Source: an uncultured Collinsella sp.
GTDB taxonomy: Bacteria; Actinomycetota; Coriobacteriia; Coriobacteriales; Coriobacteriaceae
Direction of reading: 5' to 3'
DNA length: 64,000 nucleotides
Assembly (NCBI GenBank): GCA_902464565.1
Contig: CABQJV010000002.1
Span: 61,025-125,024, forward strand
Shown piece after piece: positions 40,337 through 48,987 of this stretch. The notes beneath the pieces are model-generated. The model saw only the letters and a program-made list of their open reading frames with translations. It was not told the DNA's origin and searched no databases. The position numbers and the translations under genes were made by a program. The number at the start of each line of letters is the position of its first letter. Positions within the stretch are counted from its first letter, which is position 1.

Positions 40337-42012
40337 TGAAGGAGCTTTCCGAGGTCCTGCAGGATTGGGAGGCCGTGATCGGCCTGGAGATCCATACCGA
40401 GCTCACCGCACTCGATACCAAGATGTTCTGCAACTGCAAGCTCAGCCACGATGACGAGCCCAACGCCAACGTGTGCCCGGTATGCCTGGGCCTGCCCGGC
40501 GCCCTGCCGGTGCCCAACAAGCGCGCCATCGAGAGCATCGTCAAGGCCGGTCTCGCCACCAACTGCGAGATCCAGCGCCACTCGATGTTCTACCGCAAGC
40601 ACTACTTCTATCCCGATATGGCCAAGAACTTCCAGACCACGCAGGGTCCGGTCGCCTTTGCCATGTACGGCCACCTGGACCTGGACGTGACCGGTCGCGG
40701 TGCCGCCGAGCGCCCCGACTGCGCGTTTGGCGAGGCCGAGGCCCAGAGCCTGGCGAGCGCCTCGGCCAACGCCGAGGGCCTGTCCACGTCCATGACGTCG
40801 ACCATGCGCGAGGGCAACCAGCGTGCCGGCCATCTGGCCAGCTATGACGCGTCCAACCTGCAGATGCCCGAGCGTCGCGAGGACGGTTCCTACACGGTGC
40901 CCATCCGCATCCTGCGCATCCACATGGAGGAGGACGCCGCCAAGATGGTCCACGTGGGCGGCGCCGAGGGCCGCATTACCGCCGCGGCCGAGTCGCTCGT
41001 CGACTACAACCGCTGTGGCACGCCCTTGATTGAGCTCGTGACTGAGCCCGATTTGCGCACGCCCGAGGAAGCGCGCCTGTTTATGGAGAAGCTCCGTCGC
41101 ATCTTTGTGACGCTGGGCATTTCGGACTGCTCCATGGAGAAGGGCTCCATGCGCTGCGACGGCAACGTGTCGCTGCGCCGCCGCGGCGAGACCAAGCTGG
41201 GCACCAAGACCGAGCTCAAGAACCTCAACTCGTTTAAGAGCCTGCATGATGGCCTTGCCTACGAGATCTGCCGTCAGGCCGAGGTGCTCGAGGAGGGCGG
41301 CATCATCTATCAGGAGACCCGCCACTGGGAGCCCAGCCGCAAGCGCACCGTGGTCATGCGTGTGAAGGAGACGGCCGACGACTATCGCCTGTTCCCCGAC
41401 CCTGATCTGGCGCCGTTTGATCTGGACGACGAGTTCATCGACCGCTGCCGTGGCGAGATTCCCGAGCTGCCCGATGCCAAGCGCGCCCGTTTTGAGACCG
41501 ACTTTGGCATTAAGACGGCCGACGCCGAGCAGATTGCTGGCGACCCCGAGTTTGCCGACTTCTTTGAGGCCGCCGCTGCGGGTATGGCTGGCAAGGAGGC
41601 CCAGACGGTCGCAAACCTGCTGGTGAACGAGATGATCGCCTACCTTAAGGGCGCGGGTGTGTCGCTCGCCGAGTCCGGCATCGCGCCGGCTCAAGTGGCG
41701 GCGCTGGCCAAGCTGCTGGCGACCGATGCCATCAGCTCCAACCAGGCGCACGAGGTCTTTGAGGCCATGGCCCAGACTGGCGACGACCCCAACAAGATCG
41801 TCGACGAGCGTGGTATGCGTCAGGTGAGCGATGCCGGTGCGCTGCAGCCGATCGTGGACGAGGTGCTGGCTAACTGTGCCGATCAGGCACAGCAGTATCG
41901 TGACGGCAACCAGAAGGTCATCGGCTTTTTGGTGGGCCAGTGCATGAAGGCGAGCCGCGGCAAGGGCAACCCGAAGCTCTTCAACGAGTTGCTGAGAACG
42001 TCGCTCTCGTAA
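40336..42012 (+). CDS. gatB: Asp-tRNA(Asn)/Glu-tRNA(Gln) amidotransferase subunit B, with insertion
   Basis: The 558-residue kinase-like subunit activates and amidates misacylated tRNA. The motifs EAVIGLEIHTEL, CPVCLGLPGALPVPN, RKHYFYPDM and the YqeY tail are present. It is 60-80 residues longer than most GatB proteins. The extra material seems to lie around residues 115-180, Ala/Ser/Gly-rich (ASASANAEGLSTSMTSTM). The ATG 40336 overlaps the end of gatA; GGAGG lies just upstream. Confidence 0.94.
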   Translation: MKELSEVLQDWEAVIGLEIHTELTALDTKMFCNCKLSHDDEPNANVCPVCLGLPGALPVPNKRAIESIVKAGLATNCEIQRHSMFYRKHYFYPDMAKNFQTTQGPVAFAMYGHLDLDVTGRGAAERPDCAFGEAEAQSLASASANAEGLSTSMTSTMREGNQRAGHLASYDASNLQMPERREDGSYTVPIRILRIHMEEDAAKMVHVGGAEGRITAAAESLVDYNRCGTPLIELVTEPDLRTPEEARLFMEKLRRIFVTLGISDCSMEKGSMRCDGNVSLRRRGETKLGTKTELKNLNSFKSLHDGLAYEICRQAEVLEEGGIIYQETRHWEPSRKRTVVMRVKETADDYRLFPDPDLAPFDLDDEFIDRCRGEIPELPDAKRARFETDFGIKTADAEQIAGDPEFADFFEAAAAGMAGKEAQTVANLLVNEMIAYLKGAGVSLAESGIAPAQVAALAKLLATDAISSNQAHEVFEAMAQTGDDPNKIVDERGMRQVSDAGALQPIVDEVLANCADQAQQYRDGNQKVIGFLVGQCMKASRGKGNPKLFNELLRTSLS

Positions 42013-42017
42013 GCGGG

Positions 42018-42156
42018 AACCTGGGAGCCCCGGCAGGGTGGGTGCTTCCTCAAAATTTCGAACAGTCCTGCGCAAGACGAAGGCCACATTAAGTGGCCTT
42101 CTTTGCGTGCGGAACTCATTTTGAGCAAGCACCCGCCCTGCCGGGGCTCCCGGGTT
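42018..42156. repeat. Long two-level hairpin element after gatB (element F, copy 1)
   Basis: The 39-base arms at 42018-42056 and 42118-42156 match at 36 of 39 positions. Inside, GAAGGCCAC (42079-42087) pairs with GTGGCCTTC (42093-42101) around ATTAA, followed by TTTG. The minus strand reads GAGTTCCGCACG, hairpin, GCAGGACTGTTCGA, matching a second copy at 63883-64000. It may act as the gatB terminator. Confidence 0.65.
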
Positions 42157-42244
42157 CTGCAACGACTCGGCCGTTCGGGTCAGGTGGGGCTGATATAAAT
42201 AGAGTGAATGGGTGCGCCGTTGGCGCGTCCATTTTTGTGCGGGC

Positions 42245-42267
42245 GACAAAGGGACTGTCCCTTTGTC
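42245..42267. repeat. Palindromic repeat, family C, copy 1
   Basis: GACAAAGGGAC-T-GTCCCTTTGTC is a perfect palindrome. The same core recurs at 48541-48567. Confidence 0.75.
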
Positions 42268-42309
42268 ACATTGCAATAAATGTGATGGAAGTGTGGCGAA
42301 ATGAGCGTA

Positions 42310-42384
42310 AAACTTCCGTAAATGTGATAAATGTCACGTTTTACCTAGGGTAAAATGTGGGAAATATCACGTTTACGGAAGTTT
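42310..42384. promoter_or_regulatory. Nested dyad in the promoter of the DUF4143 ATPase gene
   Basis: The outer arms AAACTTCCGTAAATGTGATA (42310-42329) and 42365-42384 mirror each other with one mismatch. The inner arms CACGTTTTACC (42335-42345) and GGTAAAATGTG (42349-42359) do likewise. It ends 20 bases before the ATG, so it is probably an operator or an RNA hairpin that controls the gene. Confidence 0.6.
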
Positions 42385-42403
42385 CTTTGCGGGAGGTTCG
42401 GTC

Positions 42404-43768
42404 ATGCAGCGAGATATCATTGCCAAGCTTAACGCTTGGAAAGCGTCAGAATATCGTAAGCCGCTTATCCTTAAGGGGGCGCGCCAGGTTGGAAAGACGT
42501 GGGCGCTTAAGGAGTTCGGCCGAACCTCGTACCTCAATTTTGTGTATCTGACGCTCGAGGAGCCGTCACCTGGGGTACAGAGCGAGTACGCTCAGTTTTT
42601 CGAAGGTACGCGCGATCCTCGACGGATCATCTCAAATCTTTCCCTGGCACTTGGACAGCCTATCGATCCCGGCGAAACGCTGCTTATTATTGATGAGATC
42701 CAGGATTGTCCTTCTGCAGTCGGCGCCCTTAAATACTTCTGTGACGAGGCCCCCGAGTATCACGTCGCATGCGCAGGGTCTTTGTTGGGCGTTCGCTTGT
42801 CCCGTGAGACCAGCGCTTTTCCGGTGGGAAAGGTCGAGTTCATGGAGATGCGCCCCATGAGCTTTTCCGAGTTTCTGAAAGCCGAGGGCGCTGCAAACTA
42901 CGACGAATACCTTGGCGGCCTGGATCAGATCGAGACAGTGCCCGATTTCTTCCATGTCCGTCTCGTCGAGCATCTTCGTCGTTATTTTGCATGCGGCGGC
43001 ATGCCAGAGGCTCTTGGCCGGTGGGTGGAGACGGGCGATATCGTTCAGGTCGATAAGGTGTTGTCTGATCTCTTGGATTCCTACGAGCGCGATTTTGCCA
43101 AGCATGGTGGCCGTGCGCAGTTCGCCAAGCTTTCGCAAATATGGAACTCGATTCCAGCTCAGTTGGCGCGCGAGAACAAAAAGTTCGTTTGGGGTGCGGT
43201 GCGCGAGGGGGCTCGTGCTCGAGAATACGAGGATGCTCTGGAATGGCTTGCCGATGCTGGGCTCATCACGGCGGTTCGCCTTAATGCTGCCGGTGGTGTG
43301 CCACTCTCTGCGTACGATGACCTCAAGGCATTTAAAGTCTACTGTCTTGATGTCGGCTTGCTGCGCCGCATGGCAAGGCTGGATGCGTCCGCTTTTGCCA
43401 TCTCGGATGCGCTATTTTCGGAGTTCAAAGGTTCGTTCGCCGAGAACTATGTGCTTCAGGCATTACTTTCACAGTTAGATGCTGCTCCGCGTTACTGGAC
43501 AAACGAGAAGCCGAAGCACGAAGTCGATTTTTTGATTCAAGTCGGAAACGAAATCGTTCCCGTCGAGGTCAAATCGGGAGAGGTCGTTCACTCCAAGAGC
43601 CTTAAGTACTATGCCGACAAGCATGCGGAGACGACTCCATTGAGGGTCCGCTACTCACTTAAGAACCTAAAGCTCGACGACGGGGTGCTCAACATTCCGT
43701 TGTATTTGGCTGATCGATCTGTCCCTCTTATCAAAAAGGCGCTTGATTGTGCGCATCTTGACGTTTAG
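42404..43768 (+). CDS. AAA_14/DUF4143 family ATPase
   Basis: The 454-residue protein has an AAA_14 P-loop (LKGARQVGKTWAL, residues about 22-35), Walker B TLLIIDEIQDC and arginine-rich sensor region. A C-terminal DUF4143 domain carries a restriction-endonuclease-like pattern (HEVDFLIQ, then VPVEVKSGEV). These proteins are widespread and of unknown function, often near mobile or defence genes. ATG 42404 follows GGGAGG. A large nested palindrome sits at its promoter. Confidence 0.87.
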   Translation: MQRDIIAKLNAWKASEYRKPLILKGARQVGKTWALKEFGRTSYLNFVYLTLEEPSPGVQSEYAQFFEGTRDPRRIISNLSLALGQPIDPGETLLIIDEIQDCPSAVGALKYFCDEAPEYHVACAGSLLGVRLSRETSAFPVGKVEFMEMRPMSFSEFLKAEGAANYDEYLGGLDQIETVPDFFHVRLVEHLRRYFACGGMPEALGRWVETGDIVQVDKVLSDLLDSYERDFAKHGGRAQFAKLSQIWNSIPAQLARENKKFVWGAVREGARAREYEDALEWLADAGLITAVRLNAAGGVPLSAYDDLKAFKVYCLDVGLLRRMARLDASAFAISDALFSEFKGSFAENYVLQALLSQLDAAPRYWTNEKPKHEVDFLIQVGNEIVPVEVKSGEVVHSKSLKYYADKHAETTPLRVRYSLKNLKLDDGVLNIPLYLADRSVPLIKKALDCAHLDV

Positions 43769-43832
43769 ATCCTGGGTGAGCTGACGGGCGGTGGCTAATT
43801 AATCGCTCCGTTACGGCCAGGGAGCTTGGGCC

Positions 43833-44837
43833 TTAGCGATGCTTGCTTCGCCAAGCGGTGGGGGTGGTGCCGGTGTATTGTTTGAAGGCTTGGGTGAAGG
43901 CGGCCTGCTGAGGGTAGCCTAGACGCTCTGCCACCTGCGCTATCGTGAGCGCGCTATCTGCCAAAAGGTCCTGCGCCCGCTCCATGCGGCGCCTTCGTAT
44001 GTAGGCGCCCAGGGACTCGCCGGTTTGGGCCTTAAAGGTGGCGCATAGTTTGGAGCGGCTTGTGTAGAGCCTCTCGGCCACCTCGTTGATACCCACACGT
44101 CTGCCTTTGTCGAGCGCGCGCTCAATCATTGCCGTTGCTTCTTCGGCAATGGTTATGCTGACGCGTGTGTCTGCCGCCTGCCGCGCCTGCTTGTGGGCCG
44201 CGCGCGAACAGGCGAGCTCCGCGGCCATGGTCTCCACGATGCCCTGCATATAGACGTGTCCGCCTACGGTGCGAGCGCGGTCCTCGTTAATCCGGCGCAG
44301 CGTGTGGCAGATGGCAGACGTCGCTTCCTCGTGCCATGGCTCGGCAAACGCCTCAAAGATTCCCGCGAACTCGGTGGGATAGCGGTGCTCCAGTTCGTCA
44401 AAATATCCAGGCAAAAAGAGCACCGAGCGCGAGTGATAGAGCTCCCCCGCAAACAGCGGGCTTAATTCCTCGCCACAGTTATCTTGGATAAAGCTGCAAA
44501 CGGCATTGTTTGGCCACGGTCCATGCAATGGTTTGAGGTTCGCGGGCGTTATGCCAGCCTCGGGCATGCATGTAAGTGTGGGCGCGCTGACCTCGCTCAC
44601 GCAGGCATATGGCTCGGGTGTGTATTCGGCCAAGTACATATCGTGCGTCGGGGTGATGAAATGCTCCATGACGATGCAGGCAGGGGAGAGGGGCATGATC
44701 CATGCGCGTCCGTGCGCCCGATCGTTTGCCACCTCGCCGGTAAAGACAGCGCCCTTGCCGGAAAGCTCCAGGCCAAACTGCTCAAACTGTGGTGCGTAGA
44801 GCTCGGTTATGTCGGTCGCTGCCCGCCGTATTTGCAA
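43833..44837 (-). CDS. AraC-family transcriptional regulator
   Basis: The 334-residue protein has a sensor part (1-230) and a C-terminal double helix-turn-helix (GINEVAERLYTSRSKLCATFKAQTGESL, then TIAQVAERLGYPQQAAFTQAFKQYTGTTP). TTG 44837 is taken as start because AAAGGGAC lies just upstream; no better ATG is near. It is divergent from the ABC transporter pair that starts at 44952, and by that placement is its likely activator. The layout recalls YbtA with YbtPQ. Confidence 0.84.
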   Translation of the reverse strand: MQIRRAATDITELYAPQFEQFGLELSGKGAVFTGEVANDRAHGRAWIMPLSPACIVMEHFITPTHDMYLAEYTPEPYACVSEVSAPTLTCMPEAGITPANLKPLHGPWPNNAVCSFIQDNCGEELSPLFAGELYHSRSVLFLPGYFDELEHRYPTEFAGIFEAFAEPWHEEATSAICHTLRRINEDRARTVGGHVYMQGIVETMAAELACSRAAHKQARQAADTRVSITIAEEATAMIERALDKGRRVGINEVAERLYTSRSKLCATFKAQTGESLGAYIRRRRMERAQDLLADSALTIAQVAERLGYPQQAAFTQAFKQYTGTTPTAWRSKHR

Positions 44838-44951
44838 AAGCGTCCCTTTCCTTTGCAGAAACGTCCACGCCTGGCTTGATTGTGAGCCATGGCTAACACA
44901 TCAATGATAAGTTCATTACGGTTAACTCTCAAGCCGTTAGAAAGGAATCTC

Positions 44952-46778
44952 ATGGCAAAGGGATCAAAAAGGGAAGGTGGAGGCATCGGCGAGTTGCTCG
45001 CGTATGCCGGTGACCGTAAATTCCTAACGTATTTGGGCATGGCGCTCTCGGCGCTCTCGCAGCTGCTGAGCTTTGGCCCGTACGTGTGCATTTGGCTTGT
45101 CGCACGCGATCTGATCGCCGTGGCGCCCAACTGGAGCGAAGCCACTAACATCGCGATGTATGGCTGGTGGGCCGTGGGTTTTGCCCTGGCAAGCATCGTA
45201 GCTTATTTCGTGGGGCTCATGTGCACGCACCTGTCTGCGTTTCGCTGTGCGTCCAATATCCGCAAGACTACGAGCGATCACCTGCTTAAGCTGCCGCTTG
45301 GCTACTTTGACACGCACGCCACCGGTGAGCTGCGCCGTATTGTAGACGGATGCGCCGCCTCCACCGAGACTTTGCTCGCACACATGCTGCCCGATATCGC
45401 AGGCGCCGCCGCCATGGTCGCGGGCTTGCTCGTGCTGCTTTTCGCGCTCGATTGGCGTTTGGGGGCGGCATGCCTCATCTCGGTGGCCATTTCGTTTGGC
45501 GCCATGGCCGCCATGATGGGCGGCAAGGGTGGCGAGTTTATGAAGGCCTACATGGGAGCACTGGTCAAGATGAACAAGACCGGCACCGAATACGTACGCG
45601 GCATCCCCGTGGTCAAGGTGTTTCAGCAGACGGTCTACTCCTTTAAGGCCTTCCACGATGCGATCGCCGAATACGCCGACATGGCACAAAACTATGCGGG
45701 CACGTTCTGCCGAGGTCCGCAGGTACTCAACCTTACCGCGCTCAATGGTCTTGTGGCATTCCTGTTGCCCGTGGCGTTGCTGTTGGCGCCGGGCGAGACG
45801 GACTTCGCGCATTTTATGGCCAACTTCACGTTTTACGCGATATTTTCGGCCGTGGTGCCGACGGCCATGACCAAGCTCATGTTTGTGGGCGAGGCCTCTC
45901 AGATGAGTGCTGATTCGCTGGCTCGTATTCGAAGCGTCATGGATTCCAAGCAGCTCTCCGTGCCCGCCCAACCCAAGCACCCTGCCGGCGGCGACGTGCG
46001 ATTTGAGGACGTGAGCTTTACGTACGAGGGTGCCGAAGCACCTGCCGTTAGCCATGTGAGTTTCAGCGTTCCCGCTGGTAGCACCCTCGCCCTGGTGGGT
46101 CCCTCGGGTGGCGGTAAGTCAACCTGCGCAAGCCTGATCCCGCGTTTTTGGGATGTCTCCTCGGGGCGAGTGCTCGTAGGCGGTGTGGACGTTCGCGATA
46201 TGGATCCGCACGAGCTTATGGACCAGGTTGCCTTTGTGTTCCAGACCAACCAGCTGTTCCGGCAAACACTTGCCGATAACGTGCGCGCCTCCAAGCCTAC
46301 GGCCACTGACGACGAAGTGCGTGCGGCCCTCTCCGCAGCTCAGTGCGACGACATTGTGGCCAAGCTCCCACAGGGCATCAATACCATGCTCGGTGCCGGC
46401 GGAGCATATCTTTCGGGCGGCGAGGTCCAGCGCGTGGCACTCGCCCGCGCGATCCTAAAAGACGCGCCTATCGTGGTGCTCGATGAGGCCACGGCGTTTG
46501 CCGATCCCGAGAACGAGGCGCTCATCCAACGTGCTTTTAGCAAACTGGCGGCGAGTCGCACGGTCATTATGATTGCGCACCGACTCTCGACTGTAGTGGG
46601 CGCAGACCAAATCGTGGTGCTCAACCAGGGTAGCGTGCAGGAGTCGGGTACCCATGCCGAGCTGCTGTCCCAAAACGGTCTGTATGCCAAGATGTGGGCC
46701 GAATACGAACAGGCCGCGAGCTGGAAAATCACTGCAGCGACCGCGGATGCCGCCGTCACGAAGGGAGGCGAGGCCTAA
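44952..46778 (+). CDS. ABC transporter half (membrane + ATPase), AraC-linked, first subunit
   Basis: The 608-residue protein has six membrane segments and a canonical NBD: Walker A GPSGGGKS, Q-loop FQTNQLF, signature LSGGEVQR, Walker B VLDEATAFAD and H-loop IAHRLST. ATG 44952 has AGAAAGGAAT upstream. Its stop is directly followed by the start of the second half. An AraC regulator plus two such halves is the arrangement of YbtP/YbtQ- and IrtAB-like metallophore importers; a drug exporter is the other option. Confidence 0.88.
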   Translation: MAKGSKREGGGIGELLAYAGDRKFLTYLGMALSALSQLLSFGPYVCIWLVARDLIAVAPNWSEATNIAMYGWWAVGFALASIVAYFVGLMCTHLSAFRCASNIRKTTSDHLLKLPLGYFDTHATGELRRIVDGCAASTETLLAHMLPDIAGAAAMVAGLLVLLFALDWRLGAACLISVAISFGAMAAMMGGKGGEFMKAYMGALVKMNKTGTEYVRGIPVVKVFQQTVYSFKAFHDAIAEYADMAQNYAGTFCRGPQVLNLTALNGLVAFLLPVALLLAPGETDFAHFMANFTFYAIFSAVVPTAMTKLMFVGEASQMSADSLARIRSVMDSKQLSVPAQPKHPAGGDVRFEDVSFTYEGAEAPAVSHVSFSVPAGSTLALVGPSGGGKSTCASLIPRFWDVSSGRVLVGGVDVRDMDPHELMDQVAFVFQTNQLFRQTLADNVRASKPTATDDEVRAALSAAQCDDIVAKLPQGINTMLGAGGAYLSGGEVQRVALARAILKDAPIVVLDEATAFADPENEALIQRAFSKLAASRTVIMIAHRLSTVVGADQIVVLNQGSVQESGTHAELLSQNGLYAKMWAEYEQAASWKITAATADAAVTKGGEA

Positions 46779-48536
46779 ATGTTCGCCTCATTCCAAAAGA
46801 AGTATTTCCTATCCGATAAAGGCGTCGCCGGCGTAAAACGCGGCATTTTCTGGACCACGCTCACTAATCTTATTACCATGGCTGGCATGGGCTTTTTATT
46901 CCTGGTTATGGCCGGCTTTGTCGAGCATCTCGCCAGCGGGGCTGGCCTGCTGGATGCCCTGCCGATCGTGGGCGGCCTCCTGGTCTTTTTCGTGTTGCTC
47001 TTTGCCTCTAACTGGCAGCAGTATTACTACACCTACTGCATCTTTTACGAGGAGTGCGGCAAGCAGCGTATGGAGATTGCCGAGCGCTTGCGCAAACTGC
47101 CGCTGTCGTTTTTTGGTCGTCGTGATCTGGCCGATTTAACCGAGACCATCATGGGCGACGTCCAGGCCATGGAGCACGCTTACAGCCACGTGCTGGGAGA
47201 GCTTTGGGGCGCCATCATCGCAAGCGCCATTGTGTTCGTGGCGTCGCTGCTCTTTTGCTGGCAGCTGGCGATCGCGGCGTTTTGGAGCGTTCCCGTGGCC
47301 TTTGCCGTGCTCTATCTAACACGCGGCCCCATGACTCCGGTGTTCGATCGCGTGCGCGCCGAGAAGGTCAAGGTTACCGAGGCAATTCAAGAGACGCTCG
47401 ACTGCGTTCGCGAGATCCGCGCCACCAACCAGGAGGCCCATTATCTTGAGGGGCTCAACGCCGTGATCGATGCCGAGGAGCGCGAGACTACCAAGGGCGA
47501 GCTCGTTAACGGGCTTTTGGTCAACTCCGCCTTTGTCATCCTGCGTCTGGGCATTGCCACCACGCTGGTTACGGGCGCCGCGGTGGTCGCCTCCGGGCAG
47601 GTCGACTTTTTGGTGATGTTTGCCTTCCTGCTTATGGTGAGCCGTATCTATGCGCCCTTTGACCAGGCGTTAATGTTAATGTCCGAGCTGTTTGCCGCCG
47701 AGTCGTCTGCCAAGCGCATGCGTTCCATCATGGAAGAGCCTGTGGCGCGGGGCAGCGAGATATTTGAGCCCGTGGGCCACGATGTGGTGTTCGATCACGT
47801 GGCATTTGGATATGGTGCGGGCGAGGACGGCCGCGCCGGCGAGAAAGTTCTTACCGATGTGAGCTTTACCGCCAAGGAAGGCGAAGTTACGGCACTGGTC
47901 GGTCCTTCGGGTTCCGGTAAGTCTACGGTGAGCCGCCTGGCCGCGCGCTTTTGGGATGCCACCGCGGGCAAGGTTGCCGTGGGCGGTGTGGATGTTGCGA
48001 GCGTCGATCCCGAGGTACTGCTGCGTGATTACGCGATCGTCTTCCAAGACGTGCTGCTCTTTGACGACACAGTGATGGGAAACATCCGCCTCGGGCGTCG
48101 TGATGCCACCGATGAGGAAGTGCTTGCGGCCGCGCGTGCCGCCAACTGCGACGAGTTCGTGAACCGCATGCCGCAGGGCTATGACACCATGATCGGCGAG
48201 AACGGCTCCAAACTCTCCGGTGGCGAGCGCCAGCGCATCTCCATCGCCCGCGCGCTGCTCAAAGATGCGCCCATCGTGCTGTTGGACGAGGCGACGGCGA
48301 GCTTGGATGTGGAGAACGAGACCGTGGTACAGCAGGCACTCTCCCGTCTGCTTGCAGGTAAGACGGTTATCGTTATTGCCCACCGTATGCGTACGGTGGA
48401 AAATGCCGACAAAATCGTTGTGCTCAAGGATGGTGTGGTTGCCGAGCAGGGCACTCCGGCGCAACTCAAGGAGGCAGGTGGAGAATTCGCTCGCATGGTT
48501 GCGCTGCAAAAGGAGGCGGCGGACTGGCAGCTGTAG
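46779..48536 (+). CDS. ABC transporter half (membrane + ATPase), AraC-linked, second subunit
   Basis: The 585-residue protein has six membrane segments and a canonical NBD: GPSGSGKS, FQDVLLF, LSGGERQR, VLLDEATASLD and IAHRMRT. The ATG follows the stop of the first subunit without a gap, with GGAGGCGAGG upstream, so the two should form a heterodimer. Both ATP sites look intact, unlike the exporter at 17947-21667. Palindrome C starts five bases after the stop. Confidence 0.88.
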   Translation: MFASFQKKYFLSDKGVAGVKRGIFWTTLTNLITMAGMGFLFLVMAGFVEHLASGAGLLDALPIVGGLLVFFVLLFASNWQQYYYTYCIFYEECGKQRMEIAERLRKLPLSFFGRRDLADLTETIMGDVQAMEHAYSHVLGELWGAIIASAIVFVASLLFCWQLAIAAFWSVPVAFAVLYLTRGPMTPVFDRVRAEKVKVTEAIQETLDCVREIRATNQEAHYLEGLNAVIDAEERETTKGELVNGLLVNSAFVILRLGIATTLVTGAAVVASGQVDFLVMFAFLLMVSRIYAPFDQALMLMSELFAAESSAKRMRSIMEEPVARGSEIFEPVGHDVVFDHVAFGYGAGEDGRAGEKVLTDVSFTAKEGEVTALVGPSGSGKSTVSRLAARFWDATAGKVAVGGVDVASVDPEVLLRDYAIVFQDVLLFDDTVMGNIRLGRRDATDEEVLAAARAANCDEFVNRMPQGYDTMIGENGSKLSGGERQRISIARALLKDAPIVLLDEATASLDVENETVVQQALSRLLAGKTVIVIAHRMRTVENADKIVVLKDGVVAEQGTPAQLKEAGGEFARMVALQKEAADWQL

Positions 48537-48540
48537 GAAT

Positions 48541-48567
48541 ATGACAAAGGGACTGTCCCTTTGTCAT
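48541..48567. repeat. Palindromic repeat, family C, copy 2
   Basis: ATGACAAAGGGAC-T-GTCCCTTTGTCAT is a perfect 27-base palindrome directly after the ABC operon. Confidence 0.75.
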
Positions 48568-48607
48568 ATTGAGTTCACCCCCATAGTTTCCAAAAAGTTA
48601 ACCTTTG

Positions 48608-48639
48608 TTGACCTTAATAGTTAGATAAACTAAACTATT
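48608..48639 (+). promoter_or_regulatory. Promoter and overlapping operator of the P-type ATPase unit
   Basis: TTGACC (48608-48613) and TAAACT (48631-48636) are 17 bases apart. AATAGTTAGATAAACTAAACTATT (24 bases read in two halves, 48616-48639) is a near-palindrome with core TTAG-N5-CTAA covering the spacer and -10. This resembles DtxR/MntR-type metal operators. Confidence 0.5.
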
Positions 48640-48723
48640 TTCCAAAAGTGTGCTCGAGCAAACTTGTTTACTCGGGTGCTGAGGCACCGTGCCGCGTCCA
48701 ATGCGGCAAAAGGGAGAAGCAAC

Positions 48724-48969
48724 ATGAAGAAGTCGACGTTTAACACCCTGCTTGTCGGTGGCGGTTTTCTGCTTGGTACGGCCGGCATCAAGCTGCTTAC
48801 CAGCGCTCCGGTCAAGAATGCCTGCGTGCAGGGTATCGCGTGCGGCATGCGCATCAAGAACGGCTACCAGGACATGGTCGAGCAGGCCAAGGCTAATGTC
48901 GATGACATGGTTGCCGAGGCGGCCTACATCACCCAGAGCGAGGCCGCTGCTGACGAGGCAGCCGAGTAA
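48724..48969 (+). CDS. Small membrane-associated partner of the P-type ATPase (DUF6110-like)
   Basis: The 81-residue protein starts with a hydrophobic segment (TLLVGGGFLLGTAGIKLLTS), then an amphipathic helix and an acidic Ala/Glu tail. ATG 48724 has GGGAGAAG upstream. It lies 18 bases before the heavy-metal ATPase gene; small proteins of this kind are found beside such ATPases. The tail may bind metal or the pump. Confidence 0.7.
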   Translation: MKKSTFNTLLVGGGFLLGTAGIKLLTSAPVKNACVQGIACGMRIKNGYQDMVEQAKANVDDMVAEAAYITQSEAAADEAAE

Positions 48970-48987
48970 CGCTCCCAGGCACAAACT

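Noticed and set aside
40225..42276. 683-codon minus-strand frame opposite gatB
   Set aside because: Antisense shadow of gatA/gatB with high His/Gly/Leu content and no domain.
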